From NCBI RefSeq assembly GCF_027947595.1, contig NZ_CP116257.1, positions 3,720,001 to 3,784,000 on the forward strand: 64,000 bases of DNA. Direction: 5' to 3'. Shown piece by piece: positions 15,716 to 24,249 of the stretch (position 1 is its first letter; every line of letters starts with the position of its first letter). The translations under genes and the position numbers were made by a program. The notes beneath the pieces are model-generated. The model saw only the letters and a list, made by a program, of their open reading frames with translations. It ran no database searches and was not told where the DNA came from. This DNA comes from Streptomyces lienomycini. Lineage in GTDB: Bacteria; Actinomycetota; Actinomycetes; Streptomycetales; Streptomycetaceae.

Positions 15716-17137
15716 TCAGGCCGCCGCTCGCCCGTCCGTCCCCGCCGCGCGCCCCAGTGAGCGGTCGAAGAGGGTGAGCAGCAGGTAGAGCACGCCGGCG
15801 CCGAGCATGACCCATGCGAGCCGGTGCAGGCCGACGGTGTCGGCGTGCCGGCCGAAGGAGGCGGCGGTCGCGGACGAGGCGACCATCGAACCGACGTAGG
15901 CGAACGTGCGCAGCAGCCCGGCCGAGGAGGCGGTGCGCTGCGGATCGGCCTGGAAGTAGACGGAGTTCTGCAGGGCCAGGTTGTTGAGCCCCTGCGGCAC
16001 GCCGAAGACCAGCGCGACCAGGAGCAGAGTCCACAACGGACTGTCCCCGCTCAGCGTGAGGATCACCAGGCAGGCGGCGATCTGGCCGAGCGCGCCGAGC
16101 AGCAGCTTGCCCCGTACGCCCCTGCTGCGCCCCGACACGATCGAGACGCCGATCGCCAGCAGGAACATGGGCGTCTGTGCCAGACCGGCGTGGAAGGGCG
16201 TCAGCCCGAAGCCCTCCTCGGTCCACTGGGTGAAGCCGTACAGGAACGCGTACGACACGACGTAGGCGACGAGCGCCCGCCCGTAGGTCGCCAGCAGCGG
16301 GGTGTTGCCGCCGAGCACCCGCAGGTCGATGAAGGGGGTGGCCGCCCGCGACTCCCGTGCCGCGAAGCCGGTTGCGGCGGCGGCGGAGAGCGCGAGCAGG
16401 TACCAGTCGCGCAGGTGCGGGTTCATCAGGAAGAGCAGCAGCGAGACGAGCGTCGCGGCGAACAGGCCCATGCCGGGCAGGTCGAGCCGGGCCACCAGAC
16501 TCCCGTGCCGTGCGCGATCGCCCGCCGCCGGCTCCGACCGCGGCAGCCGCAGCAGCCCCAGCAGTACGGCCGCGACGGCCAGGGGCACGTTGAGCGCGAA
16601 GGTGGCACGCCAGCCGCCCACCGCGATGAGCAGCCCGCCCAGCAGCGGGCCGACGACGGCGACGGTCTGGTTGGCGACCGCCAGCGCGGTGAGCACCCCG
16701 CCGGGGCTGTCCCGTCCGGTGCGTTCGGCCTCGCTGCGCACCAGTGCCATCGCCGCGGGGTAGCCGGCGCAGGTGCCGAACCCGAGCAGGACGCGCGCGC
16801 CGATCAGGACACCCAGACCGGGGGCCAGGGCTCCGACGACACCGGCGACGCCGACGAGGCCGGTGCTGAGCAGGAAGAGCCGGCGCGGGCCGAAGAGGTC
16901 GATGAGCCGTCCCATGACCGGCTGTCCGAGCGAGGTGGCCAGATAGAGGGCGGAGACGAGCCAGGCGGTCTGCGAGGCCGGTGCGCCGAGGGCCTTGCCG
17001 ATGGGCACCAGGGCGACCGCGATGACGGTCGAGTTGACCGGGTTGAGGACCGAGCCCAGCAGCATGGGCGGCAGCAGCCGGCGGTCGAAGCCCGGCTTCC
17101 GCGTGTTGCCCTTCGGGCCCGCCCCCGCGTCAGTCAC
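15716..17137 (-). CDS. MFS drug-efflux-type transporter (DHA2-like)
   Basis: A 473-residue major facilitator with about 14 membrane segments. The motif A region GQPVMGRLIDLFGPRR (about 91-106) and the antiporter-like GPLLGGLL segment point to drug:proton export. It starts with GTG and overlaps the end of the MarR gene by 8 bases, so the two form a single transcript with the regulator first. This is the standard arrangement of a MarR-controlled efflux pump; the drug is unknown. Confidence 0.92.
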   Translation of the reverse strand: MTDAGAGPKGNTRKPGFDRRLLPPMLLGSVLNPVNSTVIAVALVPIGKALGAPASQTAWLVSALYLATSLGQPVMGRLIDLFGPRRLFLLSTGLVGVAGVVGALAPGLGVLIGARVLLGFGTCAGYPAAMALVRSEAERTGRDSPGGVLTALAVANQTVAVVGPLLGGLLIAVGGWRATFALNVPLAVAAVLLGLLRLPRSEPAAGDRARHGSLVARLDLPGMGLFAATLVSLLLFLMNPHLRDWYLLALSAAAATGFAARESRAATPFIDLRVLGGNTPLLATYGRALVAYVVSYAFLYGFTQWTEEGFGLTPFHAGLAQTPMFLLAIGVSIVSGRSRGVRGKLLLGALGQIAACLVILTLSGDSPLWTLLLVALVFGVPQGLNNLALQNSVYFQADPQRTASSAGLLRTFAYVGSMVASSATAASFGRHADTVGLHRLAWVMLGAGVLYLLLTLFDRSLGRAAGTDGRAAA

Positions 17138-17576
17138 GGGTCAGTCGCTCCAGCACCGCCATGGTCGCGATCACGGCACGGCGCTCCTCCTCCGTGCACC
17201 TGGCCTGCAGCCGGTCGGCGAGCCATTCGGTGCGGGCCTGCCGTCCCTCCTCCACGCGGCGCACGCCCTCCGCCGTCAGCGTGATCAGCAGGCGCCGCCC
17301 GTCGTCCGGGTCGGGGTGCCGCTCCACCAGGCCCATGGAGCCGAGCGCGGCGACCGTCGCCGTCATCGACTGGTGCCGGACCCCTTCGGTGGCGGCGAGT
17401 TCGCTGGCGGTGACGCCGCCCCGGTCGGACAGCCGGGCCAGGACCGACGCCTGGCCCAGGGTGATGTCCTCCACCTCGGACGCCTTGAGGATGCGGCGGC
17501 GCAGCCGGCTGATGACCGCACGGACCTCGCGCGAGGCCTGGACCGCCGACGGCGAAGGGCTCTGGTTCTCGCTCAT
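17130..17576 (-). CDS. MarR-family transcriptional regulator
   Basis: A 148-residue winged-helix regulator. The recognition region reads GVTASELAATEGVRHQSMTATVAALGSMGLVERHPDPDDGRR, with the wing DPDDGRR, as in MarR/SlyA proteins. It presumably represses itself and the downstream MFS pump and releases DNA on ligand binding. The perfect inverted repeat 30 bases before its start (17606-17625) is the expected operator. GGAGG lies only one base before the ATG, unusually close. Confidence 0.93.
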   Translation of the reverse strand: MSENQSPSPSAVQASREVRAVISRLRRRILKASEVEDITLGQASVLARLSDRGGVTASELAATEGVRHQSMTATVAALGSMGLVERHPDPDDGRRLLITLTAEGVRRVEEGRQARTEWLADRLQARCTEEERRAVIATMAVLERLTRD

Positions 17577-17605
17577 GCCTCCAGGCTAGCTTCCACAGGA
17601 TGAGC

Positions 17606-17625
17606 TGTACAGCCTTGGCTGTACA
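17606..17625. promoter_or_regulatory. MarR operator
   Basis: TGTACAGCCTTGGCTGTACA is a perfect 9-bp inverted repeat with a 2-base centre, 30 bases before the marR-mfs operon. Size and position fit a MarR dimer site. Confidence 0.75.
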
Positions 17626-17979
17626 TATGGGAGGAGTGGTGTGTCGTCTCCTTCTGTTCGGTACCGTCTGGGCCGGAGTGACTTGCGTACGTCAAGCCGG
17701 GGCATTCATGATGCGAGAACCGGTGCACGGACAACCACCGTGCCTCGTGGGCGAGTTCGGCTCACCCTCCGCTCGGTCGCGCGTCCCGGTGTCCGCGCGG
17801 CCGCCCTCGTCGAGGCCGGAACCGACCCCCGGCCGCAGGTGAACGGCTCCCACCACTGTGGGCACCGGAGAGAGCGGAGCACCCCCACATGTCCTCCGGA
17901 CTCCCCGCGCCCCGGGCCGGAACCGGGACCGCGACCGGACCCTGTCCATGGGTCCCGTCCGGTCCGGGGCGACGACGGC
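17626..17979. other. spacer with no supported gene
   Basis: About 350 bases between the MarR operator and the decayed domain copy. Short open frames cross it in several registers, but none has a family feature or convincing ribosome site. It may contain older, unrecognisable parts of the duplicated gene. Confidence 0.4.
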
Positions 17980-18233
17980 CCCACGGGCTTCCCCTTCCCC
18001 ACCTCGGGCGGGACGTGAGCGCCCGTCAGCGGCCGACCACCGACTCCGCACGGGTGGCGAGTCCGCCCGGACCGGCGACCGTCCGCGTGGCCTGGCGGGT
18101 CCGCGGCGGCCTCGTCGAGTACGACGGCTACAGCAACGACGCCCGGTCGTCCCCGCACGACCGCGGCGGCCGCGTCTCCACCCTCCTCATCGACGTCGAC
18201 GACGCCTGGCCCCCAGGAGTGCCCGCATGCTGA
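17980..18233 (+). pseudogene. decayed copy of the C-terminal domain of the downstream secreted protein
   Basis: This stretch is clearly homologous, at nucleotide level and in reading frame, to the last 80 or so codons of the next gene (about 19290-19534). Shared features in order are DVSxRQ, TTDS, RVAS, VxYDGYxNDA and the final GVPAC-stop. The homology continues a little further upstream (FP-T-GT) only after a change of frame, and there is no signal peptide or start site, so it is a remnant. It ends inside the start of the intact gene (ATGCTGA) and supplies that gene's AGGAG ribosome site. Confidence 0.75.
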
Positions 18234-19534
18234 CCTCTTCCCTCCGGCGCCGCGGTGTTGCCCCGCAGCGCAGACCGCGCACCACCCGCGCCCTGAGCGG
18301 CACGGTGTGCCTGCTCGCCCTCGCCGGTACGGCCCTCTCCGCCGCGCCCGCCGACGCCGCCGCGCCCGCCCCGTCCGCCGACGCCGCCGTCCCGCCCGCC
18401 CCGGTGTCCTGGCGCGCGGACCTGTCCCGCACCGGCGCCGACGACGTCAACGTCCGGTACCGCTCGGGCGCCCTGCGGGTGCGGGACGGCTCCGTCAGCC
18501 CCGCCTCCCTGGACCGGGACCGCGGCTTCGCCTCCGCCGTACTGGACCCGCACCGTCTGGACCGGCCCGTGAACCGGGTCGCCGTCGACCTGGACGCGAC
18601 GGTGCCCGACGCGGCGAGCGTCGAGGTCGACGTGCGCGGCCGCGCGGCCGACGGCACCTGGACCGAGTGGCGGCGGGCCGCGACCGGCGCCCCGGCCGAA
18701 CTGCCCCGTGACGTCCTCGACGTCCAGGCCCGGCTCACCCTGTGGAACGCCAAGGGCGAACCCACCGCGGCCGTACGGGCGGTGACCCTGACGGCGGACG
18801 ACAGCGGCGGCGCACCCGCCGGGCAGGCGACCGCCTCCGCCTTCTCGGCACGCGTCTACGCGACCCGCGAGGGCCTGGTCGGGCACACCACCGCCAACGG
18901 CCACGTCATCCAGGCGAACGACCACTTCGTGGCGCTCCCCTCCCGGCGGGCGCTGTCGCCGGGAGGCAGCGGTCAGTACTCGGTGCGGGTCTGCGGCCCC
19001 GCCCGCTGCGAAACGGCACCGGTGTGGGACGTCGGCCCCTGGAACACGCACGACGACCACTGGAACCCCTCGGCACAGCGCGAGCAGTGGAAGGACCTGC
19101 CGCAGGGTCTTCCCGAGGCGCAGGCCGCGTACGAGGACGGCTACAACGGCGGACGCGACGAGTTCGGCCGGCAGGTCGCCAACCCGGCCGGCATCGACCT
19201 CGCCGACGGCACCTTCTCCAACGTCGGCCTGAGCGACAACGGCTGGGTGACCGTCACCTACCTGTGGACCGACGGCGGTGGCGACACCACGTCGTTCCCG
19301 ACCTGGGGCACCGACGTGAGTGTGCGGCAGCAGGCGACGACTGACTCCACCCGGGTGGCGAGCCTGCCCGGGCCCACGAGCGTGCGAGTACGGTGCCAGG
19401 TCCACGGCCAACTCGTGAACTACGACGGCTACGGCAACGACGCCTGGTCCTACCTGCCCGACTACGGCGGCTACGTCTCCAACATCTTCATCGACGTGGC
19501 CGATTCCTGGCTCCCGGGCGTGCCCGCCTGCTGA
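18227..19534 (+). CDS. secreted double-psi-barrel-like/SH3-like protein of unknown function
   Basis: A 435-residue exported protein: an Arg-rich n-region and Ala-rich hydrophobic core end at a likely AxA cleavage site near residue 45. Residues 60-200 form a beta-rich module seen in Streptomyces cell-wall-associated proteins. The middle (about 205-355) has TTANGHVI, DHFVALPS and VWDVGPWNTHDDHW, resembling RlpA/papain-inhibitor-like double-psi barrels. The end (about 365-435) looks like an SH3-type module, DYGGYVSNIFIDV. The ATG has AGGAG at 7 bases. I cannot assign a reaction; peptidoglycan binding or inhibitor function are possibilities. The upstream remnant suggests its last domain was duplicated. 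Confidence 0.8.
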   Translation: MLTSSLRRRGVAPQRRPRTTRALSGTVCLLALAGTALSAAPADAAAPAPSADAAVPPAPVSWRADLSRTGADDVNVRYRSGALRVRDGSVSPASLDRDRGFASAVLDPHRLDRPVNRVAVDLDATVPDAASVEVDVRGRAADGTWTEWRRAATGAPAELPRDVLDVQARLTLWNAKGEPTAAVRAVTLTADDSGGAPAGQATASAFSARVYATREGLVGHTTANGHVIQANDHFVALPSRRALSPGGSGQYSVRVCGPARCETAPVWDVGPWNTHDDHWNPSAQREQWKDLPQGLPEAQAAYEDGYNGGRDEFGRQVANPAGIDLADGTFSNVGLSDNGWVTVTYLWTDGGGDTTSFPTWGTDVSVRQQATTDSTRVASLPGPTSVRVRCQVHGQLVNYDGYGNDAWSYLPDYGGYVSNIFIDVADSWLPGVPAC

Positions 19535-19580
19535 CCCTCCGGCAGCCGGGCTCCGGGCTCGGCGGATGCACAATGGGCGC

Positions 19581-20006
19581 ATGGCCGACCCCTCCAGAAC
19601 CCGCGCCGGAGCGCCCGGTGGCCCGACGGTCGCGCCGACGGGCGGTCCGACGCGGACGCGGCTCGCGGCGGCGTCGGCCTCGGTGCTGATCGTCGGCGCC
19701 GGAGTGACGCTCAGGGCCGTGGCGGCGGGCGAGGCGGCCAAGTACGGCGGGGACGCGCTGTACACCCTGCTGCTGTTCGCCCTCGTCCTCGTGGTGGCGC
19801 CGAGGACGGCACCGGCCAAGGCCGCCGGAGCCGCCCTGGCGCTGAGTTGGGGTGTCGAGTTCCTCCAGCTCAGCGACGTCCCGGCGCACCTCGCCCGGGA
19901 GAGCACGGCGGCCCGCCTGGTGCTGGGTTCCACCTTCAACGCACCGGACCTGTTCTGGTACGCGGTCGGCGCGGCGGCCGGGTACCTCGTCGTCAGGCGT
20001 GGGTGA
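19581..20006 (+). CDS. DUF2809 family membrane protein
   Basis: About 141 residues with four predicted membrane segments and the family hallmarks ALYTLLLFALV, WGVEFLQL and FNAPDLFWYAVGAAAGYL. Function unknown. Two ATGs are possible (19566 and 19581); neither is decided by the ribosome site. Its end overlaps the end of convergent pxpC by 14 bases. Confidence 0.8.
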   Translation: MADPSRTRAGAPGGPTVAPTGGPTRTRLAAASASVLIVGAGVTLRAVAAGEAAKYGGDALYTLLLFALVLVVAPRTAPAKAAGAALALSWGVEFLQLSDVPAHLARESTAARLVLGSTFNAPDLFWYAVGAAAGYLVVRRG

Positions 20007-20850
20007 AGCGCACCGGTGTCCCGGCAGCGGCCTGGGCCGCCGCCGCGAGGGCCGGTTCCGCGACGACCGCGACGACCGGGTAGCCCCCCGTCGTCGGATG
20101 GTCGTGCAGGAAGATCACCGGGCGTCCGTCCGGCGGGACCTGGACGGCGCCCAGGACCATGCCCTCGCTGGGCAGTTCGCCCGTCGACACCCGCTCGAGC
20201 GCCGGCCCCTCGGTGCGCAGGCCGATGCGGTTGCTGTGCGGCGAGACGCGGTAGGCGGCCGAGGTGAGGGTGCGCAGGGCCGAGGGCGGGAACCAGTCGG
20301 CGCGGGGACCCAGGCGGACCGGCAGGACCAGTTCGGCAGGCGGTGCGGTCCAGGGCGCGGCGCCGGGCAGCGGTACCGGCCCCGCGGGGACGCCCACCGG
20401 GACGACGTCCCCGTCCCGCAGGGGCTCGGGGCCGAGCCCCGACAGCAGGTCCGTGGAGCGGCTGCCCAGGACGCGCTCGGCGGCGACGCCCCCCGCGACG
20501 GCCACGTACGAGCGGACGCCCCCGGTCACCGTCCCCACGTTCAGGACCGTGCCGGCCGGGACCCGCACCGGGGCGCCCCAGGCGACCGGCCGGCCGTCGA
20601 GCGTCACCGGGCAGGGCGCACCGCCGACCACGACGGTGACGTCCCGGTCGGGGCGCAGGGCGCAGCCGGTCAGAGTGGTCTCCAGGACGGCGGCGTCCGG
20701 TGCGTTGCCGAGGAGGCGGTTGGCGAGCCGCATCGCGGGGGCGTCGAGCGCGCCGGAGCGGGGGACGCCCAGGTGGGCGTGGCCCGGCCGGCCCGAGTCC
20801 TGCACCGTCGTGAGCGCCCCGGAACGCACCGTCGTGATCGTGGCCGTCAT
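19993..20850 (-). CDS. pxpC: 5-oxoprolinase subunit C (PxpC/KipA, biotin-dependent-carboxyltransferase-like)
   Basis: A 285-residue protein of the KipA/urea-amidolyase C-terminal family. The N-terminal signature TTVQDSGRPGHAHLGVPRSGALD and later FLHDHPTTGGYPVVAVV are diagnostic. With PxpA and PxpB it forms the ATP-dependent 5-oxoprolinase that opens pyroglutamate to glutamate. It is the third gene of the operon and overlaps pxpB by ATGA, showing tight translational coupling. The order A-B-C matches that in many bacteria. Confidence 0.95.
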   Translation of the reverse strand: MTATITTVRSGALTTVQDSGRPGHAHLGVPRSGALDAPAMRLANRLLGNAPDAAVLETTLTGCALRPDRDVTVVVGGAPCPVTLDGRPVAWGAPVRVPAGTVLNVGTVTGGVRSYVAVAGGVAAERVLGSRSTDLLSGLGPEPLRDGDVVPVGVPAGPVPLPGAAPWTAPPAELVLPVRLGPRADWFPPSALRTLTSAAYRVSPHSNRIGLRTEGPALERVSTGELPSEGMVLGAVQVPPDGRPVIFLHDHPTTGGYPVVAVVAEPALAAAAQAAAGTPVRFTHA

Positions 20851-21557
20851 GCCCCGGCCTCCGCCCGGGAGCCGGCGGACGCCCCGTCCTCCGCCTCACC
20901 GCCGTCGACTGTGACGAACCGCACGCGCGTCCCCGGTGTGAGGAGGGCCGCACGCTCCCGTGCCGGGTCCCACAGCGGCCGCGGGTCCGGCATCGTGCCG
21001 ATGAGCTGCCAGCCGCCCGGGGTGGCCCGGGGGTAGACCGCGCTGTACGGGCCGGCCAGGGCGACCGCGCCGGCCGGCACGCGGGTCCTCGGTGTGGCCC
21101 GGCGGGGGACGTGCAGCCGGGAGGGCAGGCCCGTGAGGTAGCCGAAGCCGGGCGCGAAGCCGCAGAACGCGACCCGGTAGGTGTACGCACCGTGGCGGGC
21201 GCCGACCTCCTCGGGGGCGATGCCCCACAGGGCCGCCACGCCGGCCAGGTCGGGACCGTCGTAGCGGACGGGGATCTCCACCAGGTCGCCGGTGTCGTCG
21301 GTGACCGGCGGCACCTCCCAGTCGGCGATCCCGCGGGCCAGCGCCCGCGGGTCGGGCACACCGTCCAGCAGGACGGTCCGCGCTCCGGGCACGACCTCCG
21401 TGACGGGCGGAAGCGTCCCCGCGGCACGCCGGCGCAGCACTTCGGCGTGGAAGGCGGCGGTGTGCTCGGCGTCGGGCAACTCGACGAGCAGGGCCTCCCG
21501 GCCCGCCGGGCGTGCCGTGAGGGGGCGGGAGGGCGACGAGTGCCCTGCGCCCTTCAT
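20847..21557 (-). CDS. pxpB: 5-oxoprolinase subunit B (PxpB/KipI)
   Basis: A 236-residue KipI-family protein. It contains [16 protein letters not shown] and the characteristic [37 protein letters not shown] run (about 130-170). In Bacillus KipI was first seen as a kinase inhibitor, but with PxpA and PxpC it is a subunit of 5-oxoprolinase. ATG overlaps the pxpA stop (ATGA); a longer upstream frame is rejected for that reason. Confidence 0.95.
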   Translation of the reverse strand: [236 protein letters not shown]

Positions 21558-22306
21558 GCGAACGCCCCGATCCCCACCCCGGACGCCTCCAGCGCCTCGC
21601 GCACCCGCGCCGCGATCCTGGCGGCGTTCGGGGTGTCCCCGTGCACGCACAGCGAGCGGGCGGCCACCGCGACGGCCGTACCGTCCACGGCCTCGACGGA
21701 GCCCTCCACGGCGAACGCGACCGCACGCCGTACCACCGCGTCCTCGTCCGTCACCACCGAACCCGCCTCGCGGCGGGGGACCAGCGTGCCCCGGGCGGTG
21801 TAGGCGCGGTCCGCGAACGCCTCCGGGACGCCGGTGAGCCCCGCGTCCGCGGCGGCCGTGAGCAGCAGCGACCCGGGAAGGCCGAGCACGGGCAGGGAGC
21901 CGCCCGCCAGCCGTACCCCGGCCACGACGGCACGGGCCTGCCCGTCGTCGTGGACGGTGCGGTTGTAGAGCGCGCCGTGCGGCTTCACGTAGGCCACCCG
22001 GGCCCCGGCGGCCTCGGCGAACACCCGGAGCGCGCCGATCTGGTACGCCACCTCGGCCGCCAGTTCACCGGGGGGCACGTCCATGGCCCGCCGTCCGAAG
22101 CCCGCCAGGTCGCGGTAGGACACCTGCGCCCCGATCCGCACCCCCCGCTCGGCGGCGAGGTCGCAGACGCGGCGCATCACCGAGGGGTCGCCCGCGTGGA
22201 AGCCGCAGGCCACGTTGGCGCTGGTGACGACGGAGAGCAGGGCGTCGTCGTCGGTGAGGGTCCAGCGGCCGAAGCCCTCGCCGAGATCTGCGTTGAGGTC
22301 GATCAC
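21554..22306 (-). CDS. pxpA: 5-oxoprolinase subunit A (PxpA/LamB-YcsF family)
   Basis: A 250-residue protein beginning IDLNADLGEGFG, which matches the start of known PxpA proteins, and containing NVACGFHAGDP and VKPHGALYN. It is the catalytic-type subunit of ATP-dependent 5-oxoprolinase. I chose the GTG at 22306: homologues begin there, and the predicted transcription start coincides with it, so the mRNA is probably leaderless. A TTG at 22342 would add 12 residues encoded by the promoter itself and is rejected. Confidence 0.95.
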   Translation of the reverse strand: MIDLNADLGEGFGRWTLTDDDALLSVVTSANVACGFHAGDPSVMRRVCDLAAERGVRIGAQVSYRDLAGFGRRAMDVPPGELAAEVAYQIGALRVFAEAAGARVAYVKPHGALYNRTVHDDGQARAVVAGVRLAGGSLPVLGLPGSLLLTAAADAGLTGVPEAFADRAYTARGTLVPRREAGSVVTDEDAVVRRAVAFAVEGSVEAVDGTAVAVAARSLCVHGDTPNAARIAARVREALEASGVGIGAFA

Positions 22307-22312
22307 CCCTTG

Positions 22313-22342
22313 AAAGTAGACGATCGTTGAACGATCCGACAA
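22313..22342 (-). promoter_or_regulatory. pxpABC promoter with operator in its spacer
   Basis: Minus-strand TTGTCG (22342-22337), 18-base spacer, TACTTT (22318-22313). The palindrome GATCGTTGAACGATC (22322-22336 on the plus strand; 7-bp arms around one base) fills the spacer. Transcription would start at about 22306, the GTG of pxpA. Size and symmetry suit a GntR/FadR-type repressor. Confidence 0.7.
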
Positions 22343-22387
22343 GAGATGTCCGCCTGGTGGCCTCCAGGGACGATGAGGATGCGCCTC

Positions 22388-22416
22388 TTGTTAGATCGTT
22401 GAACGATCGCTAGTGT
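22388..22416 (+). promoter_or_regulatory. promoter of the DUF969-DUF979-pcp-DUF2891 operon with identical operator
   Basis: TTGTTA (22388-22393), 17-base spacer, TAGTGT (22411-22416). The same 15-bp palindrome GATCGTTGAACGATC occupies 22394-22408, again exactly between the two promoter elements, 72 bases from the first copy. A shared repressor would therefore silence both arms together. Its gene is not in this window. Confidence 0.7.
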
Positions 22417-22523
22417 CCGTGCATCTGCCACACATCTGGAGCTATGGTCCCCGGGACCGATGAGTCACGTTCCGAAGCTCCGGATCCGTGCCCTGCCCCC
22501 TCATGCCTGAAGAAGGCCACCGA

Positions 22524-23243
22524 ATGATCGTTCTCCTCGGTGTGGTCGTGGTGATCCTCGGATTCGTCACGCGCCGCAACCCCGTCCTCGTGGTGGGCGT
22601 CGCCGGTATCGTCACCGGACTGCTCGGCAAGATGAACCCGCTGGAGGTCCTCGCGGCCTTCGGCCGGTCCTTCGCCGACAGCCGCTCGGTCACCGTCTAC
22701 GCCATCGTGCTCCCGGTGATCGGGCTGCTCGAGCGCTACGGTCTGCGCGAGCAGGCCCGCAATCTCATCGGCCGCCTGGGCAAGCTCAGCGCCGGCCGGT
22801 TCCTCACCGTCTACCTGCTGGTCCGGCAGGTCACCGCGGCCTTCGGCCTGAACAGCATCGGCGGCCCGGCGCAGACCGTGCGACCCCTGGTGGCACCCAT
22901 GGCCGAGGCCGCGGCCGAACGCTCCACCGGGGCCAAGCTGTCCGACAAGTGGCGCGAGAAGGTGCGCTCCTACTCTGCCTCGGCCGACACCGTGGGCGTC
23001 TTCTTCGGCGAGGACTGCTTCATCGCGATCGGCTCCATCCTGCTGATCACCGGCTTCGTGAACTCGACCTACCACCAGGACATCGAGCCGACCCAGCTGG
23101 CCCTGTGGGCGATCCCGCTCGCCGTCTGCGCCTTCCTCATCCACGGCGCCCGGCTGCTGCTCATGGACAAGCAGCTCGAACGCGAGATGGCGCAGGCCGC
23201 CGCCGAGCACGACCTGCCGCTTCCCGAGGGGGCCGACAAGTGA
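22524..23243 (+). CDS. DUF969 family membrane protein, candidate pyroglutamate permease subunit
   Basis: A 239-residue membrane protein with about five to six hydrophobic segments, matching the usual size of DUF969. The ATG has GAAGAAGG at about 7 bases; two earlier in-frame starts lack a site. DUF969 and DUF979 genes occur as neighbours in many bacteria, often with pcp, but no transport assay is known to me. Here the stop overlaps the DUF979 GTG (GTGA), implying a complex of the two. Because the operon also encodes pyroglutamyl peptidase and faces 5-oxoprolinase under the same operator, uptake of 5-oxoproline or pyroglutamyl peptides is the most economical role. Confidence 0.88.
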   Translation: MIVLLGVVVVILGFVTRRNPVLVVGVAGIVTGLLGKMNPLEVLAAFGRSFADSRSVTVYAIVLPVIGLLERYGLREQARNLIGRLGKLSAGRFLTVYLLVRQVTAAFGLNSIGGPAQTVRPLVAPMAEAAAERSTGAKLSDKWREKVRSYSASADTVGVFFGEDCFIAIGSILLITGFVNSTYHQDIEPTQLALWAIPLAVCAFLIHGARLLLMDKQLEREMAQAAAEHDLPLPEGADK

Positions 23244-24214
23244 TCAAGGTCGAATGGCTGTACTGGCTGATAGGCCTCGTCTTCGTCGTCATGGCCGTGC
23301 AGATGGCCATGGACCGCAGCAACCCCAAGCGGTGGACGTCCGCCGCGTTCTGGGGTCTGCTCGGACTGACCTTCCCCTACGGCACGGGCGTCGCCAACGC
23401 CACCGCCGAGAACGGTGGCTGGACCCTGCCCGCCGAACCGCTCGGCGTCGCCGTCCTCGCCCTGATCGTGCTCGCCGGCTTCAACTTCCTCGGCAAGGGC
23501 GTCCCGGTCACCACCACCGGCGAGCAGCGCGAGGCCGCCGCCGCCCGGCTCGGCAGCAAGATCTTCATCCCCGCGCTGACCATCCCGCTCGTCGCCATCG
23601 TCTGCGCCTCCGTCCTCGACGAGTCCGGGCTCTTCGAGTCGGGCAAGGCCACCCTCCTCGGGCTCGGCGTCGGCTGTATCGCCGCGCTCGTCGTCGGCAT
23701 GTTCGTCACCGGCGAGAAGAAGGTCTCCGTCCCGATCCACTCCGGCCGCTCCATGCTGGAGGCGATGGGCTCCGCCCTGCTGCTGCCCCAGCTCCTGGCC
23801 GTGCTCGGCTCGATCTTCGCCGCGGCCGGGGTCGGCGACCAGGTCGGCGACATCATGAACAAGGTCCTGCCCGAGGACTCGAAGTACTTCGCCGTCGTCG
23901 CGTACTGCGTGGGCATGTTCCTGTTCACCGTCATCATGGGCAACGCCTTCGCCGCCTTCCCCGTGATGACGGCGGCGATCGGCTGGCCCGTGCTCATCCA
24001 GCAGATGCACGGCAACGAGCCCGCCGTCCTCGCGATCGGCATGCTGGCCGGCTTCGCCGGCACCCTCTGCACACCGATGGCCGCCAACTTCAACATCGTC
24101 CCCGCCACGCTGCTCGAACTGAAGGACCAGTACGGGCCGATCAAGGCACAGCTGCCGACGGGCATCGCACTGCTCGGCTGCTGCACCGTCATCATGGCGC
24201 TCTTCGCCTTCTGA
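23240..24214 (+). CDS. DUF979 family membrane protein, candidate partner of DUF969
   Basis: A 324-residue integral membrane protein with about nine to ten segments. Notable conserved runs are MGNAFAAFPVMTAAIGWPVLI and GFAGTLCTPMAANFNIVPA, with polar and small residues inside hydrophobic stretches, as in ion-coupled transporters. It starts with GTG overlapping the DUF969 stop and ends 35 bases before pcp. The pairing and context make it the likely core of a transporter for pyroglutamate or a related acid; this is inference from gene neighbourhood. Confidence 0.88.
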   Translation: MIKVEWLYWLIGLVFVVMAVQMAMDRSNPKRWTSAAFWGLLGLTFPYGTGVANATAENGGWTLPAEPLGVAVLALIVLAGFNFLGKGVPVTTTGEQREAAAARLGSKIFIPALTIPLVAIVCASVLDESGLFESGKATLLGLGVGCIAALVVGMFVTGEKKVSVPIHSGRSMLEAMGSALLLPQLLAVLGSIFAAAGVGDQVGDIMNKVLPEDSKYFAVVAYCVGMFLFTVIMGNAFAAFPVMTAAIGWPVLIQQMHGNEPAVLAIGMLAGFAGTLCTPMAANFNIVPATLLELKDQYGPIKAQLPTGIALLGCCTVIMALFAF

Positions 24215-24249
24215 TCCCGGCCATCCCACCCGCACGGCAAGGAACGCCC

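Noticed and set aside
17600..17842. A short plus-strand open frame starting inside the MarR operator
   Set aside because: No ribosome site, no family feature, and it starts within the palindrome of a divergent promoter.
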